Positions 1 to 9,466 are shown, numbered from the stretch's first letter. The stretch: DNA of 64,000 nucleotides from Pseudomonas tensinigenes (GCF_014268445.2 NZ_CP077089.1:1481501-1545500), one strand, 5' to 3'. Numbers and translations are program-made. The notes: generated by a model from the sequence alone, not told the origin.

Positions 1-173
1 GCGACAACCGTCTGCAATCGCTGCCGGTGATGGTCGTGTCGTACAAGGATCGCGAAGAGGATCGTCGCCGTGGCCTCGATGCCGGCGCTGACTATTATTT
101 AGCCAAAGCCAGTTTTCATGACGACGCCCTGCTCGACGCAGTGGTCGAGCTTATCGGAGGAGCGCGGGCATGA
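1..173 (+). CDS. wspE: WspE C-terminal fragment (hybrid CheA-type kinase, receiver end)
   Basis: Partial gene cut by the window edge; reading starts at base 3 and stops at TGA 171-173. The visible 56 residues are the end of a CheY-like receiver: a beta-4 strand with S-Y-K, then the helix and the G-A-D-Y-Y-L-A-K segment that carries the conserved receiver lysine. Its stop overlaps the wspF start (ATGA), as expected inside the wsp operon. WspE phosphorylates WspR and WspF in the surface-sensing Wsp pathway. The assignment rests on the receiver fragment plus the wspF-wspR neighbours; the kinase domains lie outside the window. Confidence 0.85.
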   Translation, partial: DNRLQSLPVMVVSYKDREEDRRRGLDAGADYYLAKASFHDDALLDAVVELIGGARA

Positions 174-1180
174 AGATCGCAATCGTCAACGACATGCCCA
201 TGGCGGTCGAGGCCCTGCGCCGGGCGCTGGCTTTCGAGCCGGCGCATCAGGTGGTCTGGGTTGCCCGCAACGGTGCCGAGGCGGTGCAACTGTGCGCCGA
301 AAACACCCCCGATCTGATCCTCATGGATCTGATCATGCCGGTGATGGACGGCGTCGAAGCCACCCGGCGGATCATGGCTGAAACCCCGTGTGCCATTGTC
401 ATCGTGACCGTCGACCGCCAGCAGAACGTGCACCGTGTCTTCGAAGCCATGGGCCACGGCGCGCTGGACGTGGTCGATACCCCCGCCCTCGGCGCGGGCA
501 ATGCGCAGGAAGCGGCGGCGCCGTTGCTGCGCAAGATCCTCAATATTGGCTGGCTGATCGGCGACAAAGCGCCGCGCTCACGTCCCGCGCCGACGCCGCC
601 GCGCAGTTCGGGTTCGCGCCAGCGGCTGGTAGCGATCGGTTCATCCGCAGGCGGGCCGGCGGCGCTGGAGATGCTGCTCAAAGGCTTGCCCAAGGATTTC
701 TCGGCAGCCATTGTGCTGGTGCAGCACGTCGATCAAGTGTTTGCTGCCGGCATGGCCGAATGGCTGGCCAGCGCCAGCGGCCTCGATGTAAGGCTCGCCC
801 GCGAAGGCGAACCGCCACAGGCCGGCGCAGTGCTGCTGGCCGGGACCAACCACCATATTCGCTTGTTGAAAAACGGCACGCTGGCCTACACGGCCGAGCC
901 GGTCAACGAAATCTATCGGCCCTCGATCGATGTGTTTTTCGAGAGTGTCGCCAGTTATTGGAATGGCGACGCCGTCGGGGTTTTATTGACCGGGATGGGG
1001 CGTGACGGCGCGCAAGGGCTTAAGCTCATGCGCCAACAGGGTTATCTGACCATCGCGCAGGATCAGCAAAGCAGTGCGGTGTACGGCATGCCCAAGGCCG
1101 CTGCGGCCATTGATGCCGCCGTAGAAATACGTCCACTGGAAAGAATAGCGCCACGATTGCAGGAGATTTTCCCCAAATGA
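170..1180 (+). CDS. wspF: WspF, CheB-like protein-glutamate methylesterase
   Basis: 336 residues. The N-terminal receiver has its phospho-acceptor at D53 (L-I-L-M-D-L-I-M-P). A linker rich in Pro and Arg (about 135-150) leads to the CheB methylesterase domain, with catalytic S159 (G-S-S-A-G-G), H186 (V-Q-H-V-D) and D279 (G-M-G-R-D-G). The family removes methyl groups from the receptor, here WspA, and so damps WspE signalling. Loss of WspF in Pseudomonas is known to lock WspR on and give wrinkly, high c-di-GMP colonies. The start overlaps the wspE stop by 4 bp, implying translational coupling. All three catalytic residues are present, so the gene looks intact. Confidence 0.95.
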   Translation: MKIAIVNDMPMAVEALRRALAFEPAHQVVWVARNGAEAVQLCAENTPDLILMDLIMPVMDGVEATRRIMAETPCAIVIVTVDRQQNVHRVFEAMGHGALDVVDTPALGAGNAQEAAAPLLRKILNIGWLIGDKAPRSRPAPTPPRSSGSRQRLVAIGSSAGGPAALEMLLKGLPKDFSAAIVLVQHVDQVFAAGMAEWLASASGLDVRLAREGEPPQAGAVLLAGTNHHIRLLKNGTLAYTAEPVNEIYRPSIDVFFESVASYWNGDAVGVLLTGMGRDGAQGLKLMRQQGYLTIAQDQQSSAVYGMPKAAAAIDAAVEIRPLERIAPRLQEIFPK

Positions 1181-1228
1181 TCAGGTCAATCCGCAATCCT
1201 GGCCCCCGCAGTACTCAGGTGACCGCCC

Positions 1229-2230
1229 ATGAATGACTTACAGATCGACGACATTAAAACCGACGAAAACGCCGCCATGGTGTTGTTGGTGGACGATCAG
1301 GCGATGATCGGCGAAGCGGTGCGCCGTGGGCTGTCGAATCAGGAAAATATCGACTTTCACTTCTGCTCCGACCCGCAGCAGGCTATTGCCCAGGCGGTGC
1401 GGATCAAACCAACGGTGATTCTCCAGGACCTGGTGATGCCCGGCCTCGATGGCCTGAGCCTGGTGCGCGAATACCGCAATCACCCGGCGACCAAGGACAT
1501 CCCGATCATCGTCCTGTCGACCAAGGAGGACCCGCTGATCAAAAGCGCGGCGTTCTCGGCCGGGGCCAACGATTATCTGGTGAAGCTGCCGGACACCATC
1601 GAACTGGTGGCGCGCATCCGCTATCACTCGCGCTCGTACATGACGTTGTTGCAGCGCGACGCGGCATATCGCGCGCTGCGGGTCAGCCAGCAGCAATTGC
1701 TCGACACCAATCTGGTGCTGCAACGGCTGATGAACTCCGATGGCCTGACCGGGCTGTCCAATCGCCGCCATTTCGACGAGTACCTGGAACTGGAGTGGCG
1801 CCGCTCGCTGCGGGATCAGAGTCAGTTGTCGCTGTTGATGATCGACGTCGATTACTTCAAGTCCTACAACGACAGCTTTGGCCATGTTGAAGGTGATGAG
1901 GCGTTGCGCAAGGTCGCCACGGCGATCCGCGAGGCCAGCGCACGACCGTCGGATCTGCCGGCGCGTTATGGTGGTGAGGAGTTTGTGCTGGTGCTGCCGA
2001 ACACCTCGCCGGGCGGCGCGCGGCTGGTGGCGGAGAAACTGCGCCAGACCGTGGCCTCGCTGAAAATTCCGCACAACACCCCGGCGGAAGGGGCGAGCCT
2101 GACGATCAGTATTGGTCTGGCGACCATGGTGCCGCAGGCGGGTAGTGATTGCCGGTTGCTGATTTCAGCGGCGGATCGTGGCTTGTACCTGGCGAAGAAC
2201 AGTGGGCGTAATCAGGTCGGAATCGAGTAG
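1229..2230 (+). CDS. wspR: WspR, response-regulator diguanylate cyclase
   Basis: 333 residues. The receiver domain covers about 15-135 with phospho-acceptor D67 (L-Q-D-L-V-M-P), followed by a helical stalk (140-170) and a GGDEF domain. The active-site motif is G-G-E-E-F at 248-252, the known active variant. The inhibitory I-site R239-x-x-D242 sits five residues upstream, so product feedback by c-di-GMP should operate. It makes c-di-GMP from GTP when phosphorylated by WspE. It lies 48 bp after wspF and is the last gene of the operon; repeats follow it. Confidence 0.96.
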   Translation: MNDLQIDDIKTDENAAMVLLVDDQAMIGEAVRRGLSNQENIDFHFCSDPQQAIAQAVRIKPTVILQDLVMPGLDGLSLVREYRNHPATKDIPIIVLSTKEDPLIKSAAFSAGANDYLVKLPDTIELVARIRYHSRSYMTLLQRDAAYRALRVSQQQLLDTNLVLQRLMNSDGLTGLSNRRHFDEYLELEWRRSLRDQSQLSLLMIDVDYFKSYNDSFGHVEGDEALRKVATAIREASARPSDLPARYGGEEFVLVLPNTSPGGARLVAEKLRQTVASLKIPHNTPAEGASLTISIGLATMVPQAGSDCRLLISAADRGLYLAKNSGRNQVGIE

Positions 2231-2237
2231 CGGCTGA

Positions 2238-2436
2238 CCCTCACCCCATCCCTCTCCCGGAGGGAGAGGGGGCCGACCGAGGTGTCTTGGGTTCTGCATC
2301 GACCTGAAAGACCTCGGCGATTATGGATCTGTAAGCGTGGCGATCATGGATTCGGCAAAGCCCTTTCACGTCGGCGTACCTCTCAAATATCCCCCGATCG
2401 GTCCCCTCTACCTCTGGGAGAGGGTTAGGGTGAGGG
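2238..2436. repeat. Dispersed MITE-like repeat, copy A
   Basis: Fills most of the 310 bp gap between wspR and prfB. The outer ends are inverted: CCCTCACCCC...CCCTCTCCC on the left and GGGAGAGGGTTAGGGTGAGGG on the right (read as separate blocks). The interior contains CGACCTGAAAG, GATTATGGAT and ATGGATTCGGC. The same outer and inner blocks recur in the same order at 9481-9655. I see no coding potential inside. It resembles a small non-autonomous inverted-repeat element; whether it is mobile cannot be told from two copies. Confidence 0.6.
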
Positions 2437-2495
2437 CAAAGGCTTTAATGATCCCCGTAGCCGCCAGACGGGCTGCCGTCACAGCCTGATTACGT

Positions 2496-2501
2496 TATAC
2501 T
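2496..2501 (+). promoter_or_regulatory. Possible -10 box of the prfB promoter
   Basis: TATACT lies 40 bp before the prfB start. The hexamer 17 bp upstream (CTGCCG) is a poor -35 match, so this is a tentative sigma-70 site. Confidence 0.35.
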
Positions 2502-2540
2502 CGCCGGCTTTCAAAAGTTCGCCAACGAGTGCTGCCCGTC

Positions 2541-3636
2541 ATGGAAATCAACCCGATCCTGAACACCATCAAGGACCTGTCCGAGCGCTCCGAAACTATT
2601 CGGGGGTATCTTTGACTACGATCAAAAGCATGAGCGTCTGACTGAGGTCAATCGCGAGCTTGAAGATCCGAGCGTCTGGAACAAACCTGAATACGCCCAG
2701 GAACTGGGCCGCGAGCGCGCCGCGCTGGCACAGATCGTCGATACCCTCGACGAACTGAACGGCGGTCTGGCCGATTGCCGCGACCTGCTGGACATGGCCG
2801 TCGAAGAAAACGACGAAGGCGCAGTGGGCGATGTCGTCGCCGAGCTGGCCCGTCTCGAGGAAAATCTGGCCAAGCTGGAATTCCGCCGCATGTTCAGCCA
2901 TGAAATGGACCCGAACAACGCCTACCTGGACATCCAGGCCGGTTCCGGCGGCACCGAGGCCCAGGACTGGGCCAACATCCTCCTGCGCATGTACCTGCGC
3001 TGGGCGGATAAACGCGGTTTCGACGCGACCATCATGGAACTGTCGGCCGGTGAAGTCGCCGGTATCAAAGGCGCGACCGTGCACATCAAGGGCGAATACG
3101 CCTTTGGCTGGTTGCGTACCGAGATCGGCGTGCACCGTCTGGTGCGCAAGAGCCCGTTCGACTCCGGCAACCGTCGCCACACCTCGTTCTCCGCGGTTTT
3201 CGTCTCGCCAGAGATCGACGACAAGGTCGAAATCGAAATCAACCCGGCAGACCTGCGGATCGACACCTATCGTTCCTCCGGTGCCGGTGGTCAGCACGTA
3301 AACACCACCGACTCGGCCGTACGTATCACTCACGTACCGACCAACACCGTGGTCAGCTGCCAGAACGAACGTTCCCAGCACGCCAACAAGGACACCGCCA
3401 TGAAAATGCTGCGGGCCAAGTTGTACGAGCAGGAAATGCAGAAACGCAACGCCGCGTCGCAAGCGCTGGAAGACACCAAGTCCGATATCGGCTGGGGTCA
3501 CCAGATCCGCTCGTACGTGCTCGATGCGTCGCGGATCAAGGATCTGCGCACCAACATCGAACGCAGCGACTGCGACAAGGTACTCGACGGTGATATCGAC
3601 GAATACCTGTATGCCAGCCTGAAGTCCGGGCTGTAA
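2541..3636 (+). CDS. prfB: Peptide chain release factor 2, programmed +1 frameshift
   Basis: 364 residues made by joining 2541-2612 to 2614-3636. The zero frame runs 24 codons from ATG 2541 to TGA 2613-2615. The sequence GGGGG-TAT-CTT-TGA-C is the classical autoregulatory slippery site with its internal Shine-Dalgarno-like G run, and slipping CTT to TTT continues in frame as D-Y-D. The S-P-F stop-codon recognition tripeptide is at 204-206 and the catalytic G-G-Q at 249-251. RF2 releases peptides at UGA and UAA, and low RF2 favours the shift. Both motifs and the length match E. coli RF2 (365). The in-frame TGA is functional, not a mutation. Confidence 0.97.
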
Positions 3637-3750
3637 AAGACGCATTACAGGGTCGGCTGATTCAAACCGATCCCTGTAGGAGCCAGCCCTGCTGGCGATC
3701 CCCGGGCCGGCAGGCCTGGGGGCAACGAACCTGATGGAATATCTAAAGAC

Positions 3751-5253
3751 ATGAGCGACCAACAACTCGACCCGCAAGCCCTGCAACAGGAAGAAAACTC
3801 CCTGATCGCCCTGCGCAAGGAAAAGCTGGCTGCCGAGCGCGCCAAGGGCAACGCCTTCCCGAACGACTTCCGCCGCGAAAACTACTGCGATGCACTGCAG
3901 AAACAGTACGCGGACAAGACCAAGGAAGAGCTGGCAGAGGCTGCAATCCCGGTCAAGGTTGCCGGTCGCATCATGCTCAACCGTGGCTCGTTCATGGTGA
4001 TCCAGGACATGACCGGTCGCATCCAGGTTTACGTCAACCGTAAAACCCTGTCGGAAGACACCCTGGCCGCGGTGAAAACCTGGGACATGGGCGACATCAT
4101 TGCCGCCGAAGGCACCCTGGCGCGTTCCGGCAAGGGCGACCTGTACGTTGAAATGACCAGCGTGCGTCTGCTGACCAAATCGCTGCGCCCGCTGCCGGAC
4201 AAGCACCACGGCCTGACCGACACCGAACAGCGCTACCGTCAGCGCTACGTTGACCTGATCGTCAACGACGAAGTGCGTCAGACCTTCCGCGTGCGTTCGC
4301 AAGTCATCGCGCACATCCGCAGCTTCCTGATGAAGCGCGACTTCCTCGAAGTCGAAACGCCGATGCTGCAGACCATTCCGGGCGGCGCTGCTGCCAAGCC
4401 GTTCGAAACCCACCACAACGCGCTGGACATGGAAATGTTCCTGCGTATCGCGCCTGAGCTGTACCTCAAGCGCTTGGTAGTCGGCGGTTTCGAGAAAGTC
4501 TTCGAGATCAATCGCAACTTCCGTAACGAAGGCGTTTCGACGCGTCACAACCCGGAATTCACCATGTTGGAGTTCTACCAGGCTTACGCCGACTATGAAG
4601 ACAACATGGACCTGACCGAAGAACTGTTCCGTGAACTGGCGCAGCTGGTACTGGGCAGCACCGACGTGCCGTACGGCGACAAGGTGTTCCACTTCGGCGA
4701 GCCGTTCGTGCGTCTGTCGGTGTTCGACTCGATCCTCAAGTACAACCCTGAGCTGACCGCCGATGATCTGAACGACATCGACAAGGCCCGCGCCATCGCC
4801 AAGAAGGCCGGCGCCAAGGTGCTGGGCTTCGAAGGTCTGGGCAAGCTGCAGGTGATGATTTTCGAAGAGCTGGTCGAGCACAAGCTGGAGCAGCCGCACT
4901 TCATCACTCAGTACCCGTTCGAAGTGTCGCCGCTGGCCCGTCGCAACGACGACAACCCGAACGTCACCGACCGCTTCGAGCTGTTCATCGGTGGCCGTGA
5001 AATCGCCAACGCCTACTCCGAGTTGAACGACGCGGAAGACCAGGCCGAGCGCTTCATGGCGCAGGTGGCCGACAAGGACGCCGGCGACGACGAAGCCATG
5101 CACTACGACGCCGACTTCGTTCGCGCGCTGGAGTACGGCATGCCGCCAACGGCCGGTGAAGGCATCGGCATCGATCGTCTGGTGATGTTGCTGACCAACT
5201 CGCCGTCGATCCGCGATGTGATCCTGTTCCCGCACATGCGACCGCAAGCGTAA
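3751..5253 (+). CDS. lysS: Lysyl-tRNA synthetase, class II
   Basis: 500 residues, the usual family length. The N-terminal OB-fold anticodon-binding domain is at about 60-150 and the class II catalytic core at about 170-497. Motif 2 shows F-R-N-E-G at 257-261 and motif 3 G-I-G-I-D-R at 471-476. The enzyme charges tRNA-Lys with lysine in the cytoplasm. It follows prfB after a 114 bp gap that holds a single degenerate REP sequence, an order shared with many gammaproteobacteria. A strong terminator follows the stop. Confidence 0.97.
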   Translation: MSDQQLDPQALQQEENSLIALRKEKLAAERAKGNAFPNDFRRENYCDALQKQYADKTKEELAEAAIPVKVAGRIMLNRGSFMVIQDMTGRIQVYVNRKTLSEDTLAAVKTWDMGDIIAAEGTLARSGKGDLYVEMTSVRLLTKSLRPLPDKHHGLTDTEQRYRQRYVDLIVNDEVRQTFRVRSQVIAHIRSFLMKRDFLEVETPMLQTIPGGAAAKPFETHHNALDMEMFLRIAPELYLKRLVVGGFEKVFEINRNFRNEGVSTRHNPEFTMLEFYQAYADYEDNMDLTEELFRELAQLVLGSTDVPYGDKVFHFGEPFVRLSVFDSILKYNPELTADDLNDIDKARAIAKKAGAKVLGFEGLGKLQVMIFEELVEHKLEQPHFITQYPFEVSPLARRNDDNPNVTDRFELFIGGREIANAYSELNDAEDQAERFMAQVADKDAGDDEAMHYDADFVRALEYGMPPTAGEGIGIDRLVMLLTNSPSIRDVILFPHMRPQA

Positions 5254-5264
5254 ACGTTTCAGTT

Positions 5265-5293
5265 AAAAAGCCGCCTAAAACAGGCGGCTTTTT
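5265..5293 (+). terminator. Rho-independent terminator after lysS
   Basis: GCCGCCT and AGGCGGC form a 7 bp stem around AAAAC, preceded by AAAAA and followed by TTTTT. It lies 12 bp after the lysS stop. Confidence 0.9.
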
Positions 5294-5358
5294 ATTGCCT
5301 GTCTGGTACAAATGTATCAATTGGTTAATTTTGCAATAGCAGAGGAAGTTCTGTCGTG

Positions 5359-6072
5359 ATGGGTGCAATAGCTCAAGAGGGTGCAGCGGGTATCGCCACT
5401 GCGGTCGCTGAAAGTGTTCAGTACCAGGGTCGCAAGGCCAGCCGACAGGGCAGTGAGCAGCGTCGACAGGACATTCTCGATGCAGCGATGCGTATTGTCG
5501 TGCGTGACGGCGTGCGTGCCGTGCGCCACCGTGCAGTGGCCGCCGAGGCCGGAGTGCCGCTGTCGGCGACCACCTACTACTTCAAGGACATCGATGACCT
5601 GCTCACCGATACCTTCGCCCAATACGTTGAACGCAGCGCGGCGTACATGGCCAAGTTGTGGGTCAACAATGAAGGTCTGTTGCGTGACATGGTCGTTAGT
5701 GGTGACGGCAGCCCCGAATCGCGCTCGCAACTGGCCGACGACATTGCGCGGTTGATGGCCGACTATGTTCACCGGCAATTGGTTAACCGGCGCGAGCATT
5801 TGATGGCTGAGCAGGCGTTCCGTCAGGAAGCGCTGCTCAACCCGCGTCTGGCAATTCTGGTGCGCTCGCATCAGCAGATTCTGTTGCAGGGCACCTGCCA
5901 GTTGTTTCAGGTATTGGGCTCGCGTGAACCGCAACAGGATGCCAAGGTGTTGACGGCGATTATCGGACGGATGGAATATCAGGGCCTGCTCAACGACGCC
6001 GAGCCTTTGGCCGAAGAGGACATGCTCGGTATTCTGACGCGGTATATGCACCTGGTGCTTGCGTCGGTGTAA
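5359..6072 (+). CDS. TetR-family transcriptional regulator
   Basis: 237 residues from ATG 5359; the preceding GTG 5356 is a weaker alternative because the AGAGGAAG ribosome site suits the ATG. After an Ala/Gly-rich N-terminal tail of about 30 residues, a TetR helix-turn-helix is at about 45-90 (D-I-L-D-A-A-M-R, then A-A-E-A-G-V-P and T-T-Y-Y-F-K-D). The C-terminal two thirds is a helical ligand domain I cannot match to a ligand. It sits just after the lysS terminator, the place I recall for the P. aeruginosa TetR gene PA3699. Target genes are unknown; the lipoprotein and metallopeptidase genes downstream are candidates by position only. Confidence 0.85.
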   Translation: MGAIAQEGAAGIATAVAESVQYQGRKASRQGSEQRRQDILDAAMRIVVRDGVRAVRHRAVAAEAGVPLSATTYYFKDIDDLLTDTFAQYVERSAAYMAKLWVNNEGLLRDMVVSGDGSPESRSQLADDIARLMADYVHRQLVNRREHLMAEQAFRQEALLNPRLAILVRSHQQILLQGTCQLFQVLGSREPQQDAKVLTAIIGRMEYQGLLNDAEPLAEEDMLGILTRYMHLVLASV

Positions 6073-6090
6073 TCGGTTGTTGCTTCACCC

Positions 6091-6180
6091 TGTGGGAGCG
6101 AGCCTGCTCGCGAATGCGGTCTGACATTCAACATCTTTGTTGCCTGACACACCGCTTTCGCGAGCAGGCTCGCTCCCACA
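6091..6180. repeat. REPIN (inverted REP pair), 90 bp
   Basis: Starts TGTGGGAGCGAGCCTGCTCG and ends with its inverse complement; the loop is about 45 bp. Nearly identical to 8100-8189. Lies between the tetR gene and a lipoprotein gene. Confidence 0.9.
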
Positions 6181-6227
6181 GGATAATGTGGCGATGTTCA
6201 GGGCCGTGTGTTCATAGGGAGTATTGA

Positions 6228-6782
6228 ATGAAAGCCTGGCGTGGCGCGTTGATCGCCTTGTCGTTCCTGCTGCTCAGTGGCTGTCTGGTGACCTTCAAGG
6301 AGCCGCTGACCGCCAGTGACCCGGCGCCCAAAGGCCTGCTCGGCAAATGGTCGAGCACCAACGCCTGGGGCGAGCCGATGAACCTTGAGCTGACGCGATT
6401 GGGCAACGATCGCTATCAGGCCGTTACGTACTTCAAGGCCAAACCCCACGAACGCGAAGCCTATCCGTTCACCGTGTCGCGCCACGGCAACCGCTGGTAT
6501 CTGTCGGCGAAAGTCCCGGCGCAGTACGGTGGCCACTTCACCATCGCTGGTTTCGAGCTCACCGACAAACACGAACTGGTGGTCTACAACCTCGATCTCG
6601 AACAGATCAATCAAGCGATCAAGCAAAAAGCCCTCGACGGTCAAGCCTTCCAGACCGACGATGGCGACGGCGTGCATGTCGACAGCAACCTCGACAAGGT
6701 CTTTGCTTACCTCGACGATCCGGCCAATTCCGATGTCTTCGTTGAAGCCGTGCGCTACCAGCGCCAGGCCCGCACCAAATAA
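6228..6782 (+). CDS. Conserved lipoprotein of unknown function
   Basis: 184 residues. A basic N-terminus and a short hydrophobic stretch end in the lipobox L-L-S-G-C, giving a lipidated C19. The mature part is soluble and looks beta-rich, with W and Y spaced through residues 35-120; no catalytic motif is visible. It ends 24 bp before the QEGLA-type metallopeptidase gene on the same strand, so the two are probably co-transcribed. I do not recognise a named family. The residue after the lipidated cysteine is Leu, which does not suggest inner-membrane retention, so outer-membrane sorting is inferred. Confidence 0.8.
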   Translation: MKAWRGALIALSFLLLSGCLVTFKEPLTASDPAPKGLLGKWSSTNAWGEPMNLELTRLGNDRYQAVTYFKAKPHEREAYPFTVSRHGNRWYLSAKVPAQYGGHFTIAGFELTDKHELVVYNLDLEQINQAIKQKALDGQAFQTDDGDGVHVDSNLDKVFAYLDDPANSDVFVEAVRYQRQARTK

Positions 6783-6806
6783 TTCAGTGTTCTACAGGAG
6801 TTTCGG

Positions 6807-8084
6807 GTGGACGATTACCAGCAGTCGATACGCATATTGTCCGACCGCATTGTGCTGGCGCAGACACCGATCCGTGTGCTCGACGCGGTCAAGTGGGATG
6901 AGAATATCCGCAAGGGCTTCCTCAAGGCCAAAGGCAAGGAAATGCCGGCGGTGGATCGCGACTACTACCTCAATCGACCGCTGAGTTTCGACTCGAGCAA
7001 GGTCAAACTGGAATTCCAGAACATCGAGCGCGACATCACCCGCCAGCTCGGCCAGTTCAACCCGGTCGGGCAGATCATGCGGCGCATGTGCAAGGAATAC
7101 CGCATGGTGGTGCGCATGCTCGAAGCGCGCGGCACCGAGGATTTCGGCCTGATCTCGCAAGAGTTGTACGGGGCTGCGTCCGATGCCTTTCACGCCGGTG
7201 ACCCGACGTTGGCCGACCTCGGCCTGATGATGTCCGACTACCTGAACAACATCGATGGCCGAGGCGATCTGAAAGACGAGCCGAAAACCCTCACCGCCAA
7301 AGACGCTGTGCACTTGCTGCAAACCCGTCTGAACAAGGTCTTTGGCGAGGCCGAGGAAACCATTCGCGTGTTCGAGTCTGACGGCATCGTCGCCGACGCG
7401 GCGGCCGGCGCGGACTACATCAAGATCCGCACCGACGCGATGTTCAACGATCGTGATGTGCGCGCGCTGGAAGTCCACGAAGGTCTGGTCCATGTGGGCA
7501 CTACGCTCAACGGGCTGAACCAGCCGATCTGCACCTTCCTGTCCAAAGGCCCACCGTCGTCGACGGTGACCCAGGAAGGCCTGGCGATCCTGATGGAAAT
7601 CATCACCTTCGCCTCCTACCCGAGCCGCCTGCGCAAATTGACCAACCGCACCCGCGCCATCCACATGGTCGAGGAGGGCGCGGACTTCTTGCAGATCTTC
7701 GAGTTCTTCCGCGAGCAGGGCTTCGAGATGGCGGAAAGTTACGGCAACGCCAGTCGGGTTTTCCGTGGATCTACGCCGACCGGTCTGCCATTCACCAAAG
7801 ACTTGTCCTACCTCAAGGGCTTTATCATGGTTTACAACTACATTCAGTTGGCCGTGCGTAAGGGCAAACTTGAGCAGATCCCGTTGTTGTTTTGTGGCAA
7901 GACCACGCTGGAAGACATGCGGACCTTGCGTCAGTTGGTGGATGAAGGACTGGTGGTGGCGCCGAAATACTTGCCGGATCAGTTCCGCGATTTGAATGCG
8001 TTGTCGGCGTGGATGTGCTTCTCCAACTTCCTCAATCATTTGAGCCTGGACCGGATCGAAGCGGATTACTCCAATATTCTCTGA
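6807..8084 (+). CDS. QEGLA-motif (DUF1704, MATCAP-like) metallopeptidase family protein
   Basis: 425 residues from GTG 6807, with an AGGAG ribosome site just upstream. The protein carries H224-E225-x-x-x-H229 and, 27 residues later, the Q-E-G-L-A signature at 256-260. Together these define the family once named 'flavohemoglobin expression-modulating QEGLA motif protein' (DUF1704). Eukaryotic members (MATCAP) are metallo-carboxypeptidases that remove the C-terminal tyrosine of tubulin, using the HExxxH histidines and the second glutamate. Both motifs are intact here, so a zinc peptidase role is plausible; the bacterial substrate is not known to me. There is no signal peptide, so it is probably cytoplasmic. 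It follows the lipoprotein gene by 24 bp. Confidence 0.85.
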   Translation: MDDYQQSIRILSDRIVLAQTPIRVLDAVKWDENIRKGFLKAKGKEMPAVDRDYYLNRPLSFDSSKVKLEFQNIERDITRQLGQFNPVGQIMRRMCKEYRMVVRMLEARGTEDFGLISQELYGAASDAFHAGDPTLADLGLMMSDYLNNIDGRGDLKDEPKTLTAKDAVHLLQTRLNKVFGEAEETIRVFESDGIVADAAAGADYIKIRTDAMFNDRDVRALEVHEGLVHVGTTLNGLNQPICTFLSKGPPSSTVTQEGLAILMEIITFASYPSRLRKLTNRTRAIHMVEEGADFLQIFEFFREQGFEMAESYGNASRVFRGSTPTGLPFTKDLSYLKGFIMVYNYIQLAVRKGKLEQIPLLFCGKTTLEDMRTLRQLVDEGLVVAPKYLPDQFRDLNALSAWMCFSNFLNHLSLDRIEADYSNIL

Positions 8085-8099
8085 ATAACCAATATCCCC

Positions 8100-8189
8100 T
8101 GTGGGAGCGAGCCTGCTCGCGAATGCGATTTCACATTCAACATTAATGTTGGCTGACACACCGCTTTCGCGAGCAGGCTCGCTCCCACA
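8100..8189. repeat. REPIN (inverted REP pair), 90 bp
   Basis: Same length and nearly the same sequence as 6091-6180, including the loop words ACATTCAACAT and GCTGACACACCGCTTTCGCG. Lies right after the metallopeptidase stop and could act as an mRNA 3' stem-loop. Confidence 0.9.
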
Positions 8190-8234
8190 GTTTCGATTTG
8201 TGTCTGACTCCCTATTTCTGCGAGGTTTCACCGG

Positions 8235-9140
8235 ATGAGAATCCTCGGCATCTTCTGCCTGCTCCTGACCCTCGGCGGTTGCAGTTCGCTGTTGTTCTAC
8301 CCCGAGCCGGGCCAGATCTTTACCCCGGAAAAAGCCAAGCTCGAATACCGCACCGTCACCCTGGTCACGGCGGATGGCTTGGAGCTCAATGCCTGGTGGC
8401 TGCCGGCCAAATCCGGCGTCGAGGTCAAAGGTACCGTCCTGCATTTGCACGGCAACGGCGGCAACCTGCCGATGCATTTGGGCGGGAGCTGGTGGCTACC
8501 GAAAAACGGCTATCAAGTGTTGTTGGTCGACTATCGTGGTTATGGCTTATCTGAGGGCGAGCCGAGTTTGCCGGCGATCTATCAGGACATTGATACCGCT
8601 TTTGCGTGGCTGGACAGGGCGCCGGAAGTCAAAGGCAAGCCGCTGATTCTGCTCGGTCAGAGCCTCGGCGGTTCGATGGCCGTGCATTGGCTGGTGCAGC
8701 ATCCCGAGCGACAGAAGCAGCTCAAGGCTTTGGTGCTCGACGGCGTGCCCGCCAGTTACCGCAGCGTCGGCCAGTATGCGCTGAGCACTTCTTGGCTGAC
8801 CTGGCCATTTCAGGTGCCGCTGTCGTGGCTGGTGCCGGACGGCGACAGCGCGATCAACTCGATGCCGCAGCTCAACGGCGTGCCGAAACTGATCTTCCAC
8901 AGCATCGACGATCCACTGGTACCACTGTCTAACGGCATCCGTCTGTATCAGGCTGCGCCGCCACCGCGCGTGCTGCAACTGACCCGTGGCGGCCATGTGC
9001 AGACCTTCGGTGACCCGGTGTGGCGCCAAGTCATGCTGCGTTATCTGGATGATCCCGAGCACTTCAACGGCCTGCGCCGTCTCGGCGAAATCCCCAATTA
9101 CCCGACACCCCCGAATTCTGAAGATGAGAGCCCGCAATGA
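8235..9140 (+). CDS. Alpha/beta hydrolase, probable lipoprotein
   Basis: 301 residues. The signal region ends in the lipobox T-L-G-G-C with C16 as the lipidation site. The alpha/beta-hydrolase fold is clear: the oxyanion motif H-G-N-G-G-N near residue 75, nucleophile S143 in G-Q-S-L-G-G, an acidic residue in S-I-D-D-P near 220, and a late G-G-H histidine near 250. This matches the BEM46/YfhR-like serine hydrolases tethered to membranes. The substrate is unknown; esters or peptides are both possible. The next small gene overlaps its stop (ATGA), so both belong to one transcript. Confidence 0.85.
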   Translation: MRILGIFCLLLTLGGCSSLLFYPEPGQIFTPEKAKLEYRTVTLVTADGLELNAWWLPAKSGVEVKGTVLHLHGNGGNLPMHLGGSWWLPKNGYQVLLVDYRGYGLSEGEPSLPAIYQDIDTAFAWLDRAPEVKGKPLILLGQSLGGSMAVHWLVQHPERQKQLKALVLDGVPASYRSVGQYALSTSWLTWPFQVPLSWLVPDGDSAINSMPQLNGVPKLIFHSIDDPLVPLSNGIRLYQAAPPPRVLQLTRGGHVQTFGDPVWRQVMLRYLDDPEHFNGLRRLGEIPNYPTPPNSEDESPQ

Positions 9141-9466
9141 GTGAAGAACGTAACGCCATCCCGCTGATCATCACCGGTATCTGCAGCATCCTCGGCACCG
9201 TCGGGGCGCTGTGGTACTACGGCTACCTGCACTTCGCCAAACCCGAGGATGCGTTGCTGCTCAACGAATTCACCATGCTCAAGACCGTGCCCGGCGAAGA
9301 CTACAAAGTCTCGCTGGACCCGGCACCGCAAGTGGCGCAGTGCATTGATGGGGTGCTGGTGTTGTTCGATACCGAGCAGAAAGGTCTGACAGGTGTGTTG
9401 ATCAATGCGCAGAAAAAAGCCGTGCGTTGCATGGGCGAGGAGACTCCGCAGAAGCTTGAGCAGTGA
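9137..9466 (+). CDS. Small conserved membrane protein
   Basis: 109 residues with one hydrophobic segment at about 8-28 (I-P-L-I-I-T-G-I-C-S-I-L-G-T-V) and a soluble remainder holding two cysteines (about 74 and 98) that could pair in the periplasm. The start overlaps the stop of the hydrolase gene by 4 bp, implying coupled translation and a related job. I recognise no domain. It is followed by a repeat-rich spacer. Confidence 0.75.
   Translation: MSEERNAIPLIITGICSILGTVGALWYYGYLHFAKPEDALLLNEFTMLKTVPGEDYKVSLDPAPQVAQCIDGVLVLFDTEQKGLTGVLINAQKKAVRCMGEETPQKLEQ

Noticed and set aside
2613..2615. In-frame TGA in prfB as a nonsense mutation
   Set aside because: The CTT-TGA-C slip site and G run match the known programmed frameshift, and the downstream frame is intact RF2.
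2596..5247. Very long open frame antisense to prfB and lysS
   Set aside because: It mirrors two strongly conserved genes; high-GC codon bias leaves the opposite strand open. The translation has no recognisable domain.
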